Below are positions 35,837-44,586 of a stretch of DNA of 64,000 nt, piece after piece; the first letter of the stretch is position 1; each line of letters begins with the position of its first letter. The stretch is from positions 1,674,001 through 1,738,000 of the forward strand of contig NZ_CP022604.1 in NCBI RefSeq assembly GCF_002278035.1, in the 5' to 3' direction. This DNA comes from Ochrobactrum quorumnocens (lineage in GTDB: Bacteria; Pseudomonadota; Alphaproteobacteria; Rhizobiales; Rhizobiaceae). Made by a program: the position numbers and the translations under genes. The notes below the pieces were generated by a model. The model saw only the letters and a list, made by a program, of their open reading frames with translations. It was not told the DNA's origin and ran no database searches.

Positions 35837-36601
35837 ATGTTTGAGCCTGCTTTTATGTCCGAAGACCAAAGCCCTATTCGCCCCACGACTCCGCAAGCCA
35901 TTCAGTTAGCTAAAACGCTGATGCGAACCTCCCGCTATGGTGCACTGGCCGTGCTTGACTCGGTAACAGGCAGACCACTGGCTAGCCGTGTAGCGGTCGC
36001 CACGGACGTTGATGGGACGCCTGTCATTCTTGTTTCCGGACTGGCAGCACATACGCCCGGGCTGATCGCTAATCCGGCCTGCTCATTGCTATTGGGAGAA
36101 GCCGGCAAGGGAGATCCACTCGCTCACCCTCGTATCACGCTCCATTGCACGGCATTCAAGATTGAACGAGATTCAGCAGACTATACACGTACAAGGCGGC
36201 GCTATCTAAACCATAACCCCAAGGGCTCGCTGTATGTCGACTTGGGTGATTTCGTCTTCTTCAGGCTAGTTGTAGAATCTGCCAGTCTCAACGGTGGTTT
36301 CGGCAAAGCATTCAATCTTAGCCGTACCGACCTTATAAATCCGTCCGAAATAGCCGATGCCATTGCCTCATCGGAGCAGAGCGGCATTGATGACGCCAAT
36401 AGCAAGTACGAAAAAGAAATCGATTTGCTTGCAAAACGTCACAATCATGCGGCGGGTCGCTGGAAAATAATGAGCCTTGACCCCGATGGCTTCAATCTCT
36501 CAAGTGGCGATCATGTCATTCGATCACATTTTCCAGTACAGGCCGATTCTAACGGCGTGGCACTGGAAATGTTGACAGGTGTGCTGAAAACCCGCCGCTG
36601 A
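35837..36601 (+). CDS. HugZ-like haem-utilisation protein (PNPOx-like + DUF2470)
   Basis: A 254-residue cytoplasmic protein. Residues ~20-160 form a split-barrel like pyridoxamine-phosphate oxidases (LMRTSRYGALAVLDSVTGRP, then ASRVAVATDVDGTPVILVSG). The C-terminal ~90 residues form DUF2470, with LLAKRHNHAAGRWKIMSLDPDG, where His residues are placed as in HugZ haem oxygenases. HugZ proteins degrade haem to release iron. A later ATG at 35855 is a possible start. Haem binding is inferred from the domain pair. Confidence 0.83.
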   Translation: MFEPAFMSEDQSPIRPTTPQAIQLAKTLMRTSRYGALAVLDSVTGRPLASRVAVATDVDGTPVILVSGLAAHTPGLIANPACSLLLGEAGKGDPLAHPRITLHCTAFKIERDSADYTRTRRRYLNHNPKGSLYVDLGDFVFFRLVVESASLNGGFGKAFNLSRTDLINPSEIADAIASSEQSGIDDANSKYEKEIDLLAKRHNHAAGRWKIMSLDPDGFNLSSGDHVIRSHFPVQADSNGVALEMLTGVLKTRR

Positions 36602-36767
36602 AACAAAACCTCGACAGTTTTGGGACAAATTTATAGTTTTTTTAGGCGGTAAATATAAGCAAGCCCTTTTCAATTTCTCCGTATAGTATTAATTTTAAGG
36701 TGCCTTCGACAAATGTTGCGCGGGCATTTTTTTAACCTAATGCTGTCTTACGGGGGTATGACTGCAA

Positions 36768-37115
36768 ATGACCAATGAACATAATTTTTTTGATTTAATA
36801 GAAAATGTAGATGAAGCGGCTGATTTTCTTTCAGCTCTTGCTAACAACAAAAGACTACTCATTCTGTGCAAGTTACTTCACAATGAAATGTCTGTTGGTG
36901 CTTTGGCAAAAGCAATCGACCTTAGCCAATCGGCGTTATCTCAACACCTCGCAAAACTACGGGCACTTGACCTCGTATCGACGCGACGTGATGCGCAGAC
37001 AATTTATTATATGGTATCTTCACCCCACATTGAGTTGATGTTGTCTACGCTTTCAAGTCTCTATATGAGTCCTGTTCCGCGTCGACGTGAATTGGCGGCG
37101 GTCATACATCAATAA
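36768..37115 (+). CDS. ArsR/SmtB-family transcriptional regulator
   Basis: A 115-residue winged-helix regulator: ALANNKRLLILCKLLHNEMS, then VGALAKAIDLSQSALSQHLA with the recognition helix, and RRDAQTIYYMVSSP in the wing. No Cys-rich metal site is evident, only a single Cys at the LCKLL position, so it may sense redox or another signal rather than a metal. The next gene starts 28 bases downstream on the same strand. Confidence 0.9.
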   Translation: MTNEHNFFDLIENVDEAADFLSALANNKRLLILCKLLHNEMSVGALAKAIDLSQSALSQHLAKLRALDLVSTRRDAQTIYYMVSSPHIELMLSTLSSLYMSPVPRRRELAAVIHQ

Positions 37116-37143
37116 CGCACATCCATGAGGCATACGTCGTGCG

Positions 37144-37974
37144 ATGAAGGAAGAAGAAACCGGATCGCGCGGCGTTGTCGTAAGAATTTCCGATTCTGGC
37201 GATGGTCGTTTATCCCCCTATACGAATATTCGTGAAAAAGACCTGGTTGGTCGCCAACAGCGGTTTATTGCTGAAGGCAAAGTCGTCCTGAATGTCCTAT
37301 TTTCTGCCCATGCGCGTTTCGAAACAGAGTCTCTGCTCGTTCTCGACAATCGTCTAAATGGGCTACAAGAGCAATTCAGGCATTTGCCAGCAGGTGTAAC
37401 AGTTTATTCTGTGCCTCAATCCGTCATGGATGAGGTCGCAGGGTTCCACGTCCATCGCGGAATTCTTGCCGTTGGACGACGTAAAGCCCAACCCACGCTT
37501 TCCGAAATGATTGACCGCCTACCAGAAACGGCGCTCGTGGTGCTTTTGTGCGGCATTTCCAACCATGACAATATCGGCTCTATCTTTCGTAATGCAGCCG
37601 CTTTCGAAGCTGATTGCGTCCTCCTTGACGAAACCTGCTGCGACCCACTTTATCGAAAAGCAATCCGCGTTTCTGTGGGTGCCACGCTGAAGATGCCCTA
37701 TTTTCATGGATCATCCATTGAAGAAATTATCAGCGCTCTACAGTCAGCCAATTTTGATATATTGGCGTTGAGCCCTTCGTCTGAGATGAACATTTATCAG
37801 GCACCACACCATAAGCGCCAAGCCCTGCTTCTGGGCACTGAAGGAGATGGTCTACCTGACCATTTGTTGACACGACTGACTGGCGCGCGAATTCCTATGT
37901 CCAAAGAGTTCGACAGCCTGAATGTAGCAACGGCATCCGGTATCGCCCTCTCCCGTTTCAGCCGTTTTAGTTGA
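37144..37974 (+). CDS. SPOUT (TrmH/SpoU) RNA 2'-O-methyltransferase family
   Basis: A 276-residue predicted tRNA or rRNA ribose methyltransferase. The trefoil-knot motifs are present in order: GISNHDNIGSIFRNAAAF (motif 1, about residues 137-154), LLLGTEGDGLP (motif 2) and IPMSKEFDSLNVATASGIAL (motif 3). The N-terminal ~110 residues form an RNA-binding-like domain. It is probably co-transcribed with the arsR gene. The target nucleotide is not predictable. Confidence 0.9.
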   Translation: MKEEETGSRGVVVRISDSGDGRLSPYTNIREKDLVGRQQRFIAEGKVVLNVLFSAHARFETESLLVLDNRLNGLQEQFRHLPAGVTVYSVPQSVMDEVAGFHVHRGILAVGRRKAQPTLSEMIDRLPETALVVLLCGISNHDNIGSIFRNAAAFEADCVLLDETCCDPLYRKAIRVSVGATLKMPYFHGSSIEEIISALQSANFDILALSPSSEMNIYQAPHHKRQALLLGTEGDGLPDHLLTRLTGARIPMSKEFDSLNVATASGIALSRFSRFS

Positions 37975-37995
37975 ACCTCCGAGAGCAGTGCGCCC

Positions 37996-38101
37996 TAAAG
38001 CATGTCTCCCAAAATGGGACCCGGTTTTGGGATAAAGACATGCGTAAAAACAAATAGTTACTGCGGTTCCAACGATTCAGTCTTAATTGGAACCGCTATA
38101 A
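37996..38101. repeat. RIME-like mosaic repeat
   Basis: AAAGCATGTCTCCC...GGGATAAAGACATGCGTAAAAAC followed by CTGCGGTTCCAACGATTCAG...TTGGAACCGCTATAA. It has the same two-module layout as 19286-19392. Confidence 0.72.
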
Positions 38102-38193
38102 GGCATATCGGATCGATATGACTAACCGCGATCTCAATTAGTTTAAATTGTGTTATGGTAGATGCTGAATAAACGGATCAGCCAATAAAAAAA

Positions 38194-38212
38194 CCTCCGA
38201 CGATGTCGGAGG
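38194..38212 (-). terminator. Terminator of mnmA
   Basis: An 8-bp stem CCTCCGAC / GTCGGAGG. On the reverse strand it is followed by TTTTTTTATTG. It lies about 32 bases after the mnmA stop. Confidence 0.88.
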
Positions 38213-38243
38213 CTTTGATATTCATATTCGTAATATTTTACTC

Positions 38244-39440
38244 TCAGGCAGCGGATACATTCGCCGCATTGGCAACCAGACGACGAAGCATTTCTTCAGC
38301 CTGCGGTTCGCGCTCTGAGCGTCCGATAAACCCACCGCCAAACACGCGCGCCGTATTGCTGTCATCAGAATAGAGAACGCATGCCTGTCCGGGTGCAATG
38401 CCGCTTTCGCCGTCAACGAGCTCTACCCATGTCTTTCCATCAGCATGATGGAGCACAGCAGGCCGTGGCGGGCGTGTCGAACGAACCTTGGCGAAGACCT
38501 CCACACCACCTTCTGGCAGCGCATCAAGGGAACCATCCCCTAGCCAGTTCACGTCGCGCAGGAACACCTTGTGTGTTTCCAGTGCCTCACGTGGGCCAAC
38601 GATAACGCGCGTATTGGCGGCATCCAGATGCACTACATAAAGTGGCTCACCCGTTGCAACACCGATACCGCGGCGCTGACCAACGGTATAATGCACGATG
38701 CCTTCATGACGCCCCAGAACACGGCCATCGATATGTACGATATCGCCAGGGGTCGCTGCTTCAGGCTTCAGCTTGGAAATAATGTCAGAATATTTGCCCT
38801 GCGGCACGAAACAAATGTCCTGGCTATCCTGCTTCTTCGCAACCGTCAGCCCCATCTCTTCTGCAATTTCGCGGACCTGCGCCTTCGGCAGATGTCCAAG
38901 CGGGAAGCGCAGATAATCAACCTGGTCCTGCGTGGTGGCAAAGAGGAAATAGCTCTGATCGCGATCAGAATCGACCGGACGGAACATCGCGCGATGGTCG
39001 CCATTCTGGCTGCTGCGGATATAATGGCCGGTTGCCAAAGCGTCCGCACCCAATTCGCGCGCAGTCTGCAAAAGATCAGCAAACTTGACGGTCTGATTGC
39101 ACGAAACACACGGAATCGGCGTTTCACCACTCACATAGGAATTTGCAAATGGATCGATAACCGCTTCACGGAAGCGCGCTTCATAATCCAGTACATAATG
39201 CGGAATGCCGAGGCTTTCAGAAACGCGACGCGCATCTTCGATGTCCTGGCCCGCGCAACATGAACCCGCGCGATGCACCGCCGCACCGTGATCGTAAAGC
39301 TGCAGCGTCACGCCAACGACATCATAGCCCTCACGTTTGAGTATCCCCGCCACAACGGATGAATCGACGCCGCCCGACATGGCGACGACAACGCGCGTGT
39401 CTTCCGGCTTTCCCGGCAGATCGAGGCTGTTCAGGCTCAT
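38244..39440 (-). CDS. mnmA: tRNA-specific 2-thiouridylase
   Basis: A 398-residue enzyme that thiolates U34 of tRNAs for Lys, Glu and Gln. The PP-loop is [16 protein letters not shown]. The catalytic cysteines are in [14 protein letters not shown] and [12 protein letters not shown], the latter giving the persulfide pair. C-terminal beta-barrel domains follow. I start it at ATG 39440 ([10 protein letters not shown]); the frame opens 13 codons earlier. The length agrees with Rhizobiales MnmA. It is transcribed alone with its own terminator. Confidence 0.95.
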   Translation of the reverse strand: MSLNSLDLPGKPEDTRVVVAMSGGVDSSVVAGILKREGYDVVGVTLQLYDHGAAVHRAGSCCAGQDIEDARRVSESLGIPHYVLDYEARFREAVIDPFANSYVSGETPIPCVSCNQTVKFADLLQTARELGADALATGHYIRSSQNGDHRAMFRPVDSDRDQSYFLFATTQDQVDYLRFPLGHLPKAQVREIAEEMGLTVAKKQDSQDICFVPQGKYSDIISKLKPEAATPGDIVHIDGRVLGRHEGIVHYTVGQRRGIGVATGEPLYVVHLDAANTRVIVGPREALETHKVFLRDVNWLGDGSLDALPEGGVEVFAKVRSTRPPRPAVLHHADGKTWVELVDGESGIAPGQACVLYSDDSNTARVFGGGFIGRSEREPQAEEMLRRLVANAANVSAA

Positions 39441-39680
39441 GATTGATTCCAGCTTCCGGGCAAATGCCCTGCTTCTCAAAGTTTAGGTTTGCGCCCTATA
39501 TAGGTCACACAAAGGGTGCTTGCCAAGATGTCGCAGCAAAAACAACGCGCATTTTGCAGCGTTGCAGTCACAATTTCGCGTGAGACATAAAATAAAATAC
39601 CGGCATAAGCGGGTTTTTTTATGACTTTCTCTCTAAATAAGGCATTTTTTTGCAAGTGTTACCAGAGAGTTACCGGCTGT

Positions 39681-39695
39681 TTAGGTAATTCTTAA
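39681..39695 (+). promoter_or_regulatory. CtrA-like box upstream of sciP
   Basis: TTAG-GTAATTC-TTAA matches the CtrA consensus TTAA-N7-TTAA with one mismatch. It lies 58 bases before the sciP start. In Caulobacter sciP is a direct CtrA target. Confidence 0.5.
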
Positions 39696-39752
39696 AGCTG
39701 TGGCGCTAGTCTCGGTCTCGATTAGGTCCTTGAGTGTTGTGTAGAGAGTACA

Positions 39753-40028
39753 ATGACCGATCTGACAAGACCGCGTATAAAATATGTTATTGGTCCAGAT
39801 GGCAGTCCGCTGACCATCGCAGACCTCCCCCCCGCCACTACGAGGCGCTGGGTCATTCGCCGAAAGGCAGAAGTTGTCGCCGCTGTACGCGGTGGCCTTC
39901 TCAGCCTTGAGGAGGCATGCCAGCGTTATACGTTGACGGTGGAGGAATTTCTGGGCTGGCAGTCCTCGATCGATGAGCATGGTCTCGCCGGTCTAAGGAC
40001 CACACGTATCCAGCAGTATAGACACTAA
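39753..40028 (+). CDS. sciP: CtrA inhibitor SciP (DUF1153)
   Basis: A 91-residue helix-turn-helix protein of DUF1153. The sequence VIGPDGSPLTIADLPPATT is followed by RRWVIRRKAEVVAAVRGGLL and SLEEACQRYTLTVEEFLGWQ, the DNA-binding helices, and matches Caulobacter SciP in size and layout. SciP binds DNA and CtrA and blocks CtrA-driven transcription late in the cell cycle. A CtrA-like box lies upstream. A strong terminator follows, so it is a single-gene unit. chpT and ctrA lie 2.4-4.2 kb downstream. Confidence 0.9.
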   Translation: MTDLTRPRIKYVIGPDGSPLTIADLPPATTRRWVIRRKAEVVAAVRGGLLSLEEACQRYTLTVEEFLGWQSSIDEHGLAGLRTTRIQQYRH

Positions 40029-40070
40029 GATTCTGCCGGTTTCTTCGGAAACAGCAGATACGCAAATTAA

Positions 40071-40101
40071 GCCCCGGCCGGGTCAATCGGCCGGGGTTTT
40101 T
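40071..40101 (+). terminator. Terminator of sciP
   Basis: The stem CCCCGGCCG / CGGCCGGGG with a short loop is followed by TTTTTC. It lies about 45 bases after the sciP stop. Confidence 0.9.
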
Positions 40102-40159
40102 CTTTGGCCAATACTGCCTATATGAAGAGAGGAGCCAAGTCTTGTGAAGGAGTTCGCCG

Positions 40160-40456
40160 ATGAGCGAAAACATCCAGATAAAGAAAAATGATGATGCTGA
40201 TAGCGGACGTTACTTTGTCGTCATTGATGGTGATGAAGCAGAGATGACCTACACAAAGCTGGGTCCCGCTCTGATTTCCATTGATCACACCTTCGTACCC
40301 GATTCGATGCGCGGTAAAGGTGTGGCACAGGCATTGGCATTGAACGCCGTCGAAGATGCTCGCAAAACCGGCTGGAAGATCATTCCACGCTGCAGCTTCA
40401 TGCAGGCACAGGTAAAACGGCATGCCGATTGGGCCGATGTTATCAAAGCAGAATAG
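40160..40456 (+). CDS. Small GNAT-like N-acetyltransferase (COG2388)
   Basis: A 98-residue minimal GNAT protein (YjdJ / NATD1-like). The acetyl-CoA loop is VPDSMRGKGVAQALALNAVE, with the conserved CSFMQAQVKRHADWADV end. AAGGAG lies eight bases before the ATG. Substrates of this tiny subfamily are unknown. Confidence 0.88.
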   Translation: MSENIQIKKNDDADSGRYFVVIDGDEAEMTYTKLGPALISIDHTFVPDSMRGKGVAQALALNAVEDARKTGWKIIPRCSFMQAQVKRHADWADVIKAE

Positions 40457-40496
40457 GGAGCGAGCAGTTTTAACTCGCAGCTCCCGTTTTCAAGCT

Positions 40497-41432
40497 TTAG
40501 CGTAAATCGCGAATGCGGCTGGCAAGACTTTTAGGGCGAGTCGTGTTGCCCTCATTTCCACCTTCTGATCCGCTTGCATTCACGAGAGCGTCGATGGGCG
40601 AATCTTCGCCTTCTTTTTCCGCAGTTGCTGCAACCATCCGGGCCGCTAGAGCCGCCATCTCCTCGCGGAGTGCGGCATTTTCCTTTGAAATCTCCGCGGA
40701 CTGCTCACCCCCCACAATAGAGCTGGAGCCATTACGCGTATAACGCTCCAGTTTCTCCTGCGCATCGGAAAAATCAGAAATCAGCTTATCCAATCTTTGC
40801 TGCAGCTCGGTGTTCCGGCGCCGTTCGCTCTTCAGTTCAGTTTGTGCTGCGGTCAATTGCGTCGAAACCTCGTTATAGCGCGCAGATGCATCTTTACGTT
40901 CCCGACGCATCTCGCTCATCTCATTTGCCAGACGACCGTGTTCGGCCTCCTTGGCACTTATTTCAATACGAAGCGTATCGGCCAGATCTTGCAGAGATGA
41001 AAGGTGTTTCTGAAGGCGCTCCACTTCGGCTTCGACAATTTCTGCCTTTTCCGATGCATTATCACGTTCGATAATCGTCTCCTCGACGACCCTTTCGCGC
41101 TCAGACAAAGTCTGTCTGAGCTGGGAAATGTCACTCTCAAGTGACGCGAAGCGTTTGAGTTCGTCATGCTGCTTGCCAAGTTTGATCAGCTGCTCGGACG
41201 ATTGTCCACGTTCCTGCTTGAGTTTCTGTTCAAGTTTGCTGAAAGCCACCGCATGTTCGGCACGTAATCCATCGCGATCCGCTCGGATTTCCGCAAGCGT
41301 TACCGGAAGTTCGGCGTGCACCTGCCGCCGCGCCAGAAAAAACGCACGTCGCCAAACCGAGGGGCCAAGCAGAACCACGACGAAAACCGCCACGAGAACG
41401 CCGAGAATGAAAATGAGCGCAGACTGGATCAC
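40497..41432 (-). CDS. Membrane-anchored coiled-coil protein
   Basis: A 311-residue protein of unknown function. One N-terminal helix (ALIFILGVLVAVFVVVLLGP, residues 4-23) is followed by a charged heptad-rich coiled coil from about residue 45 to 275 (e.g. EAEVERLQKHLSSLQDLADT) and a Ser/Gly-rich tail ending in ASRIRDLR. The frame starts with GTG 41432. The layout suggests a cell-envelope or scaffold protein. It lies between the GNAT gene and eipA, but I cannot name it. Confidence 0.75.
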   Translation of the reverse strand: MIQSALIFILGVLVAVFVVVLLGPSVWRRAFFLARRQVHAELPVTLAEIRADRDGLRAEHAVAFSKLEQKLKQERGQSSEQLIKLGKQHDELKRFASLESDISQLRQTLSERERVVEETIIERDNASEKAEIVEAEVERLQKHLSSLQDLADTLRIEISAKEAEHGRLANEMSEMRRERKDASARYNEVSTQLTAAQTELKSERRRNTELQQRLDKLISDFSDAQEKLERYTRNGSSSIVGGEQSAEISKENAALREEMAALAARMVAATAEKEGEDSPIDALVNASGSEGGNEGNTTRPKSLASRIRDLR

Positions 41433-41541
41433 GGCTTTGTCACAAAGAGAAAAAAGGACCAGCCAAAGGACAATGGCTGGCTATTATTCGTAGATCGGCA
41501 CTTCCGATGCTAGCTGCGCGACTTACGCCACGCAATATGTA

Positions 41542-42144
41542 TCAGAATGGGTTCCAGGTCGGTGCAGCTGAAAGCTTGAGATAGCCGATATTGACACCCA
41601 ATCTTGCGCCAACGCCCGTGCGGATGGGCACCAGCATAATATTCTGACGCTTAAGCACGTTAAAACCAGCACCCGCGATCACATAAGCTGAGCCTGCAAC
41701 GCCGGCATAACGACCGTAGAGGCTCTGGACGTCGTCAAGGTTATAGACGAGCATCATCACGCGTGAGCCTTGGCCACCAAAATCCCAACCCAGCGAAGGG
41801 CCCTGCCAGAATGTGCGATGGTCGCCAGCATTCTTTGTATAGAGCGTGCCTTCACCATATGTGAGACCGCCTATGAAGGCGCCAGAACCTTCTTCACCCA
41901 GAATATATCCATTCGGAAGGCCAAAGCTCTGAAAAGCTTTTTCGACGGCACTGGCGATTCCGCCGGACGTAGATCCAAAGAACCGGTGTCCGGATTCAAC
42001 AACTTCCTCGGCCGTGTATGTGTTGCTGCTCTGTGCCTGCGCTTTGTGCGGCACGACGATAATGGAGATCAGAAACGCCGCAAAAAACGCTACAAAATAC
42101 GCCGCGTTGCGGAACCTGATCTGCGACAGGGACGGTATGGCCAT
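41542..42144 (-). CDS. eipA: Envelope integrity protein EipA (DUF1134)
   Basis: A 200-residue periplasmic protein of DUF1134. The signal segment (AAYFVAFFAAFLISIIVV, ending near AQAQSS) precedes the conserved domain (AEEVVESGHRFFGSTSGGIA, then GPSLGWDFGGQGSRVMMLVY). In Brucella abortus EipA (same gene position, beside chpT and ctrA) is needed for envelope stress resistance and is controlled by CtrA. The upstream region, shared with chpT, holds TTAAC in a partial CtrA-box context; I see no perfect box. Confidence 0.9.
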   Translation of the reverse strand: MAIPSLSQIRFRNAAYFVAFFAAFLISIIVVPHKAQAQSSNTYTAEEVVESGHRFFGSTSGGIASAVEKAFQSFGLPNGYILGEEGSGAFIGGLTYGEGTLYTKNAGDHRTFWQGPSLGWDFGGQGSRVMMLVYNLDDVQSLYGRYAGVAGSAYVIAGAGFNVLKRQNIMLVPIRTGVGARLGVNIGYLKLSAAPTWNPF

Positions 42145-42460
42145 TTATAATTCCTTTTGCCTACCAGCTTCTCTGCCTGACGGCCCTGTTAAAAGCCTGG
42201 CTACTACGTCTCTTGCGAACGCTTTGCCGAATCGCGCTTATTCTAACCGCGAATATATTGTCTAAATCTTTATGCTCTGAAATTGGCTTTAGAATGGCGG
42301 CAAAAAACAGCTTTGTTGCGGCAACCCAATGTCGCGTGTATCCAGATTCCCAAGGTTCCTGATGATGATTCGTCAGGATTTACGCTCACCAACTGATAGC
42401 GGCCCGTCATTCGGCTTGAATGTCGATTTTCAGGGTCGGTTCGTGCCTGGAGAAATCACC

Positions 42461-43090
42461 ATGCCATTGCCCGTTACCCTTTCCGCACTCGATCTCGGTG
42501 CGCTTCTGTGCAGCAGGATCTGTCATGACATCATCTCGCCGGTTGGCGCGATCAATAATGGTCTCGAACTGCTTGAAGAAGGTGGTGCGGACGAAGACGC
42601 AATGGCGCTTATCAAATCGAGCGCGCGCAATGCCTCTGCCCGCCTTCAGTTTGCTCGCATCGCTTTTGGTGCAGCTGGTTCTGCAGGCGTGCAAATTGAT
42701 ACCGGCGATGCACAGCATGTTGCCACACAATATTTTGCCAATGAAAAGCCGGAACTGACCTGGGAAGGTACACGCGTTCTGCTGCCCAAGAACAAAGTCA
42801 AGTTGCTGCTCAACCTGCTGCTTATCAGCAATGCAGCCATTCCGCGTGGCGGCTCGCTAGCTGTACGTCTGGAAAATGGCGACGCCGATCCACGCTTTGT
42901 CATTACCGCGAAGGGTCGTATGCTGCGGGTACCACCAAAATTTCTGGAACTGCATTCAGGCGCTGAACCAGAAGAGCCGATCGATGCACATTCCGTGCAG
43001 CCCTATTATACGCTGCTGCTCGCTGAAGAAGCTGGCATGAAGATTTCTATTCACGCGACTGCAGAAGACATCGTTTTCGCCGCTGAATAA
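42461..43090 (+). CDS. chpT: Histidine phosphotransferase ChpT
   Basis: A 209-residue phosphotransferase that passes phosphate from the CckA kinase to CtrA and CpdR. The phospho-accepting His is H22 in SRICHDIISPVGAINNGLEL; a degenerate ATPase-like second half follows (KNKVKLLLNLLLISNAAIPRG). I start it at ATG 42461, with GGAG eight bases ahead; the frame opens 44 codons earlier without support. It is divergent from eipA and convergent with ctrA. Confidence 0.94.
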   Translation: MPLPVTLSALDLGALLCSRICHDIISPVGAINNGLELLEEGGADEDAMALIKSSARNASARLQFARIAFGAAGSAGVQIDTGDAQHVATQYFANEKPELTWEGTRVLLPKNKVKLLLNLLLISNAAIPRGGSLAVRLENGDADPRFVITAKGRMLRVPPKFLELHSGAEPEEPIDAHSVQPYYTLLLAEEAGMKISIHATAEDIVFAAE

Positions 43091-43111
43091 TTCCATTCTG
43101 ATCGAACACAA

Positions 43112-43138
43112 AAGGCGCAGGATAAAACCTGCGCTTTT
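43112..43138. terminator. Terminator after chpT
   Basis: The stem AAGGCGCAGG / CCTGCGCTTTT is followed by TTTATTTT. It lies 22 bases after the chpT stop. Confidence 0.85.
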
Positions 43139-43160
43139 TATTTTCCCAATATTCAAAAGA

Positions 43161-43185
43161 AAAAGCTCCGCCGAAGCGGAGCTTT
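43161..43185. terminator. Bidirectional terminator between chpT and ctrA
   Basis: A perfect stem AAAAGCTCCGC / GCGGAGCTTTT with CGAA loop and T tracts on both strands. It probably ends ctrA leftward. A repeat module with GCGCGCCC...GGCGCACGCGCTCTA lies at 43203-43247. Confidence 0.85.
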
Positions 43186-43251
43186 TTGTCATTTCACTAT
43201 CTACAGCGTCCTGTTGTGCGCGCCCAAGAAGGCGCACGCGCTCTAAGACGC

Positions 43252-43953
43252 TTATGCGCTTTCACGCAGTTCGCTGCCATCTGGCTCGCGCAGCACATAA
43301 CCACGGCCCCACACGGTTTCGATGTAGCTCTGGCTGCCGGAAACGGCATCGAGCTTCTTGCGCAGCTTGCAGATAAACACGTCGATAATCTTCAGCTCAG
43401 GCTCGTCCATACCGCCATAAAGGTGGTTGAGGAACATTTCCTTGGTGAGGGTTGTACCCTTACGCAGGGAAAGAAGCTCAAGCATCTGATACTCTTTGCC
43501 GGTCAGGTGAACGCGCTGACCGCCAACTTCAACCGTCTTGGCATCAAGATTGACAACCAGATCGCCAGTTGTGATGACCGACTGAGCGTGGCCCTTCGAA
43601 CGGCGGACGATCGCATGAATGCGAGCGATCAACTCATCCTTGTGGAACGGCTTCGTCATATAGTCATCTGCGCCAAAACCAAGGCCGCGAACCTTATCCT
43701 CAATGCCGGCCATACCGGAAAGGATCAGGATTGGCGTCTTAACCTTCGAAAGGCGCAAGGTACGCAGAACTTCGTAACCGGACATATCCGGCAAGTTCAG
43801 GTCCAGCAAGATGATGTCGTAATCATAAAGCTTGCCGAGATCGATGCCTTCTTCACCCAGATCGGTGGTGTAGACATTGAAGCTCTCGGACTTCAGCATC
43901 AACTCAATGCTCTGTGCGATAGCACTGTCGTCTTCAATTAAAAGGACGCGCAT
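43252..43953 (-). CDS. ctrA: Cell-cycle response regulator CtrA
   Basis: A 233-residue OmpR-type response regulator, the master cell-cycle regulator of Alphaproteobacteria. The receiver has acidic residues in LLIEDDSA, the phosphorylated D51 in [16 protein letters not shown], and TKPFHKDEL with the conserved Lys. The winged-helix domain ([20 protein letters not shown], then [16 protein letters not shown]) is near identical to known CtrA. It binds TTAA-N7-TTAA boxes. Its upstream region has six GANTC sites and a TTAACCAT motif, suggesting control by CcrM methylation, GcrA and CtrA itself. Confidence 0.97.
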   Translation of the reverse strand: MRVLLIEDDSAIAQSIELMLKSESFNVYTTDLGEEGIDLGKLYDYDIILLDLNLPDMSGYEVLRTLRLSKVKTPILILSGMAGIEDKVRGLGFGADDYMTKPFHKDELIARIHAIVRRSKGHAQSVITTGDLVVNLDAKTVEVGGQRVHLTGKEYQMLELLSLRKGTTLTKEMFLNHLYGGMDEPELKIIDVFICKLRKKLDAVSGSQSYIETVWGRGYVLREPDGSELRESA

Positions 43954-44314
43954 ATCTTATCCCCTTTCCGCCGCTGACCAGATATCCCTCACGGCAGCAC
44001 ACGGAACTGTCGTTGCCATAGCATGAAGGTGCCTGCAAATGGTTAACAAAATATGATTCCTGTTGGCAAGCATAATTCTATCCTGTTTAGAAAAAACTCT
44101 TATCCGACTGAATCATATGCAATTATTCAATTCGATCGACTCTTATGAATCACATTAAGAAATTCCCTTAAGTGATTCATTCGACTCTATGTTTCACCTG
44201 TTACCCAAAAACCACACAAGATTTACCGAGCCTTAATTCCTAACGCGTATGATTAACGTTGCCGGTAAAGGAATGGTTACCAAAAGCGCAAAATCTTAAC
44301 TTTTTGTTTCGCTT
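43954..44314 (-). promoter_or_regulatory. ctrA promoter region with a GANTC cluster
   Basis: Six GANTC sites (starting at 44055, 44110, 44138, 44147, 44174 and 44183) lie within 133 bases. On the reverse strand, TTAACCAT (44039-44046) is a known CtrA recognition form, about 90 bases before the ctrA ATG. The palindromic CTTAAG and TTAA spaced by nine bases (44155-44171) is close to but not a CtrA box. The rest is AT-rich and non-coding. Confidence 0.75.
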
Positions 44315-44500
44315 ATGGAGACTGTTCTTATGATTGGCGGCAAAGCCGAGGCCTTGAAAACCAAGGCATTGCAACGGATTTCGCGGTATATTGCAGGAAA
44401 ATCGCCTTCATATATGCCTGTTAATAAAGTCGGGGGGAACGCCCCAACGGTAGGAGCGCATCCCGAAAAACGTGAAACGGTTTTCGGACAATGCGTGTGA
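44315..44500 (+). CDS. Doubtful small ORF between ctrA and fliJ
   Basis: A 61-codon frame starting METVLMIGGKAEALKTKALQ. No Shine-Dalgarno precedes it and its last third lies in a palindromic repeat (GCGCATCCCGAAAAACG). A frame on the opposite strand is also open. It could be a small protein or simply the leader of the flagellar gene; I consider it probably not coding. Confidence 0.2.
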   Translation: METVLMIGGKAEALKTKALQRISRYIAGKSPSYMPVNKVGGNAPTVGAHPEKRETVFGQCV

Positions 44501-44553
44501 AACAAAAAGTTAGAGCGCCGGTCTGATAAAAATCGGATCGAAACACGCTTTAA
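44455..44553. repeat. Composite RIME-like repeat upstream of fliJ
   Basis: AGCGCATCCCGAAAAACGTGAAACGGTTTTCGGACAATGCG is followed by TTAGAGCGCCGGTCTGATAAA...CGGATCGAAACACGCTTTA. It has the same pair of modules as 15336-15436. Confidence 0.7.
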
Positions 44554-44586
44554 TAAAGCTGGTTGGTGTTCAAGGAGTATTGCGTA

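Noticed and set aside
44155..44171. TTAA pair upstream of ctrA as a CtrA box
   Set aside because: The spacing between the two TTAA is nine bases, not seven as required, so I do not call it a box.
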